This document shows positions 6,148-6,874 of a DNA stretch of 6,874 nt, in pieces (position 1 is the first letter of the stretch; each line of letters starts with the position of its first letter). Location of the stretch: positions 1 to 6,874 of the forward strand of contig CANFQR010000077.1 in the NCBI GenBank assembly GCA_947449125.1, given 5' to 3'. Source of the DNA: Bacteroidota bacterium (lineage in GTDB: Bacteria; Bacteroidota; Bacteroidia; B-17B0; Aurantibacillaceae). A model generated the notes under the pieces. That model saw nothing but the letters and a program-made list of their open reading frames with translations. It made no database searches and had not been told where the DNA came from. The position numbers were made by a program, and so were the translations under genes.

Positions 6148-6874
6148 TTTGTAACAAATTAAAAAAGTTAGTAGCCCAAATTTCTGGTGTAATACTAGAT
6201 GAAATTTTGGCGCTGTTTTCAGACATTAAGTTAAGTTCTTCATCTGACATTTCAATTATTTTCAATAATTTATTTTTCAAATCGTTTTTGTCATGCGCTT
6301 TAAATGAAAAACCATTTACAGCTTCTTTTAAAAATGTATCGTTTGCACCAACTTTATCTGAACATATTATAGGAAAACCCGCTGTTGTATATTCGTGCAC
6401 TACAACTCCCCATGGTTCAAAAACACTGGGTAAAACAAAAACGCCTGTGTTTTTAATAATGGCGTTTAATTCGTTTTGTTGCATGAAACCAAAATGTTTA
6501 ATTTTTGGATGCTCAATTGGCGCAATGTTTCCCTTACCTAAACACCACAACTCCCAATTTGTTTTTGTTTCATCTATTAGTTCAGTAAAAGCGTTCCAAA
6601 GTGTTTCAATCCCTTTTACAGTTTCATATCTCCCCACAAATAAAAAACGTTTAGGGAAAGCATTTTTTTTTAAGGATTGGTTTTGTGTGTAAAATTTATG
6701 AAATAGCGAATAGTCGCAACAATAAGCACCCTTTAAGATAAACGAATCCTTAAACCCGAGTTTTTTTGCGAAATGATATTGTAAGCTTCCGGGAACAAAA
6801 GCCTTTTTAATATGTCTTTTTAAACTAATTCTAAAATAAACACTTCCAAAAATTTGTTTTAAAGAGCCGGACCA
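6140..6874 (-). CDS. GT4-family glycosyltransferase, N-terminus beyond window
   Basis: The frame is open to the right edge, giving 244 visible residues. The GTG at 6637 is internal: it encodes the Val of FLFVGRYETVKG, the conserved opening of the C-terminal GT4 half. The visible N-terminal part (WSGSLKQIFGSVYF onward, KAFVPGSLQYHFAKKLGF, GAYCCDYSLF) is the end of the first Rossmann domain and the interdomain link. The EX7E motif is E153 to E161 in EPWGVVVHE, followed by GFPIICSDKVGAND, which closes the donor site. Probable role: transfer of one sugar to a lipid-linked precursor. About 110-150 residues should lie outside the window, judged from GT4 lengths. It is the most upstream visible gene of the operon and its TAG stop overlaps the epimerase start by 8 bp. 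An A9 run on the coding strand (T9 at 6663-6671 on +) falls in the linker between the two halves. No frameshift is seen. Donor and acceptor are unknown. Confidence 0.88.
   Translation of the reverse strand, partial: WSGSLKQIFGSVYFRISLKRHIKKAFVPGSLQYHFAKKLGFKDSFILKGAYCCDYSLFHKFYTQNQSLKKNAFPKRFLFVGRYETVKGIETLWNAFTELIDETKTNWELWCLGKGNIAPIEHPKIKHFGFMQQNELNAIIKNTGVFVLPSVFEPWGVVVHEYTTAGFPIICSDKVGANDTFLKEAVNGFSFKAHDKNDLKNKLLKIIEMSDEELNLMSENSAKISSSITPEIWATNFFNLLQNG

Noticed and set aside
6635..6637. GTG at 6637 as the start of a 165-residue truncated glycosyltransferase
   Set aside because: It encodes the Val of the conserved VGRYETVKG motif and the frame stays open with GT4-like sequence to 6874.
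6207..6692. Plus-strand open frame of 161 codons inside the upstream glycosyltransferase gene
   Set aside because: Antisense to the conserved EX7E region; Ser/Phe-rich, with no recognisable motif.
1..6874. CRISPR array, tRNA, rRNA, riboswitch or defence system
   Set aside because: No spaced direct repeats, no cloverleaf or rRNA-like sequence and no noncoding space for a leader; all proteins belong to stringent response or glycan synthesis families.

Overview
The window is an AT-rich stretch with no detectable Shine-Dalgarno sequences, and it is essentially all coding. The style of the (p)ppGpp synthetase/hydrolase (RSH), the A/T-rich leaders without ribosome binding sites and the polysaccharide gene content all suggest a member of the Bacteroidota. 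That assignment is inferred from protein style; no taxonomic marker lies in the window.

Layout: on the + strand, positions 2-1600 hold the C-terminal two thirds of a RelA/SpoT-type stringent-response protein, whose N-terminal (HD hydrolase) part lies before the window. Everything else is one compact minus-strand operon, transcribed from the right edge towards the rsh gene. In order of transcription it holds a GT4 glycosyltransferase (5' end beyond the window), an NAD-dependent sugar-nucleotide epimerase/decarboxylase, an AsnB-type glutamine amidotransferase, a second GT4 glycosyltransferase and a WcaF-type acetyltransferase. Junctions are 8 bp overlap, 4 bp gap, 4 bp gap and 20 bp overlap, so translation is probably coupled. 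No promoter is visible, and none is expected until upstream of position 6874.

Together the operon genes look like the distal part of an exopolysaccharide, capsule or O-antigen locus: one enzyme makes a nucleotide sugar, one probably amidates a sugar or precursor, two transfer sugars and one acetylates. No polymerase, flippase or export gene is in view, so the polymer cannot be named.

The most distinctive structure is where rsh meets the operon. The two stop codons share the palindrome TTAA at 1597-1600. Each gene appears to carry its terminator inside the other gene's coding end, and the two U-tracts form a perfect 13-bp inverted repeat (1549-1561 and 1624-1636). There is no gene-free stretch longer than a few bases.
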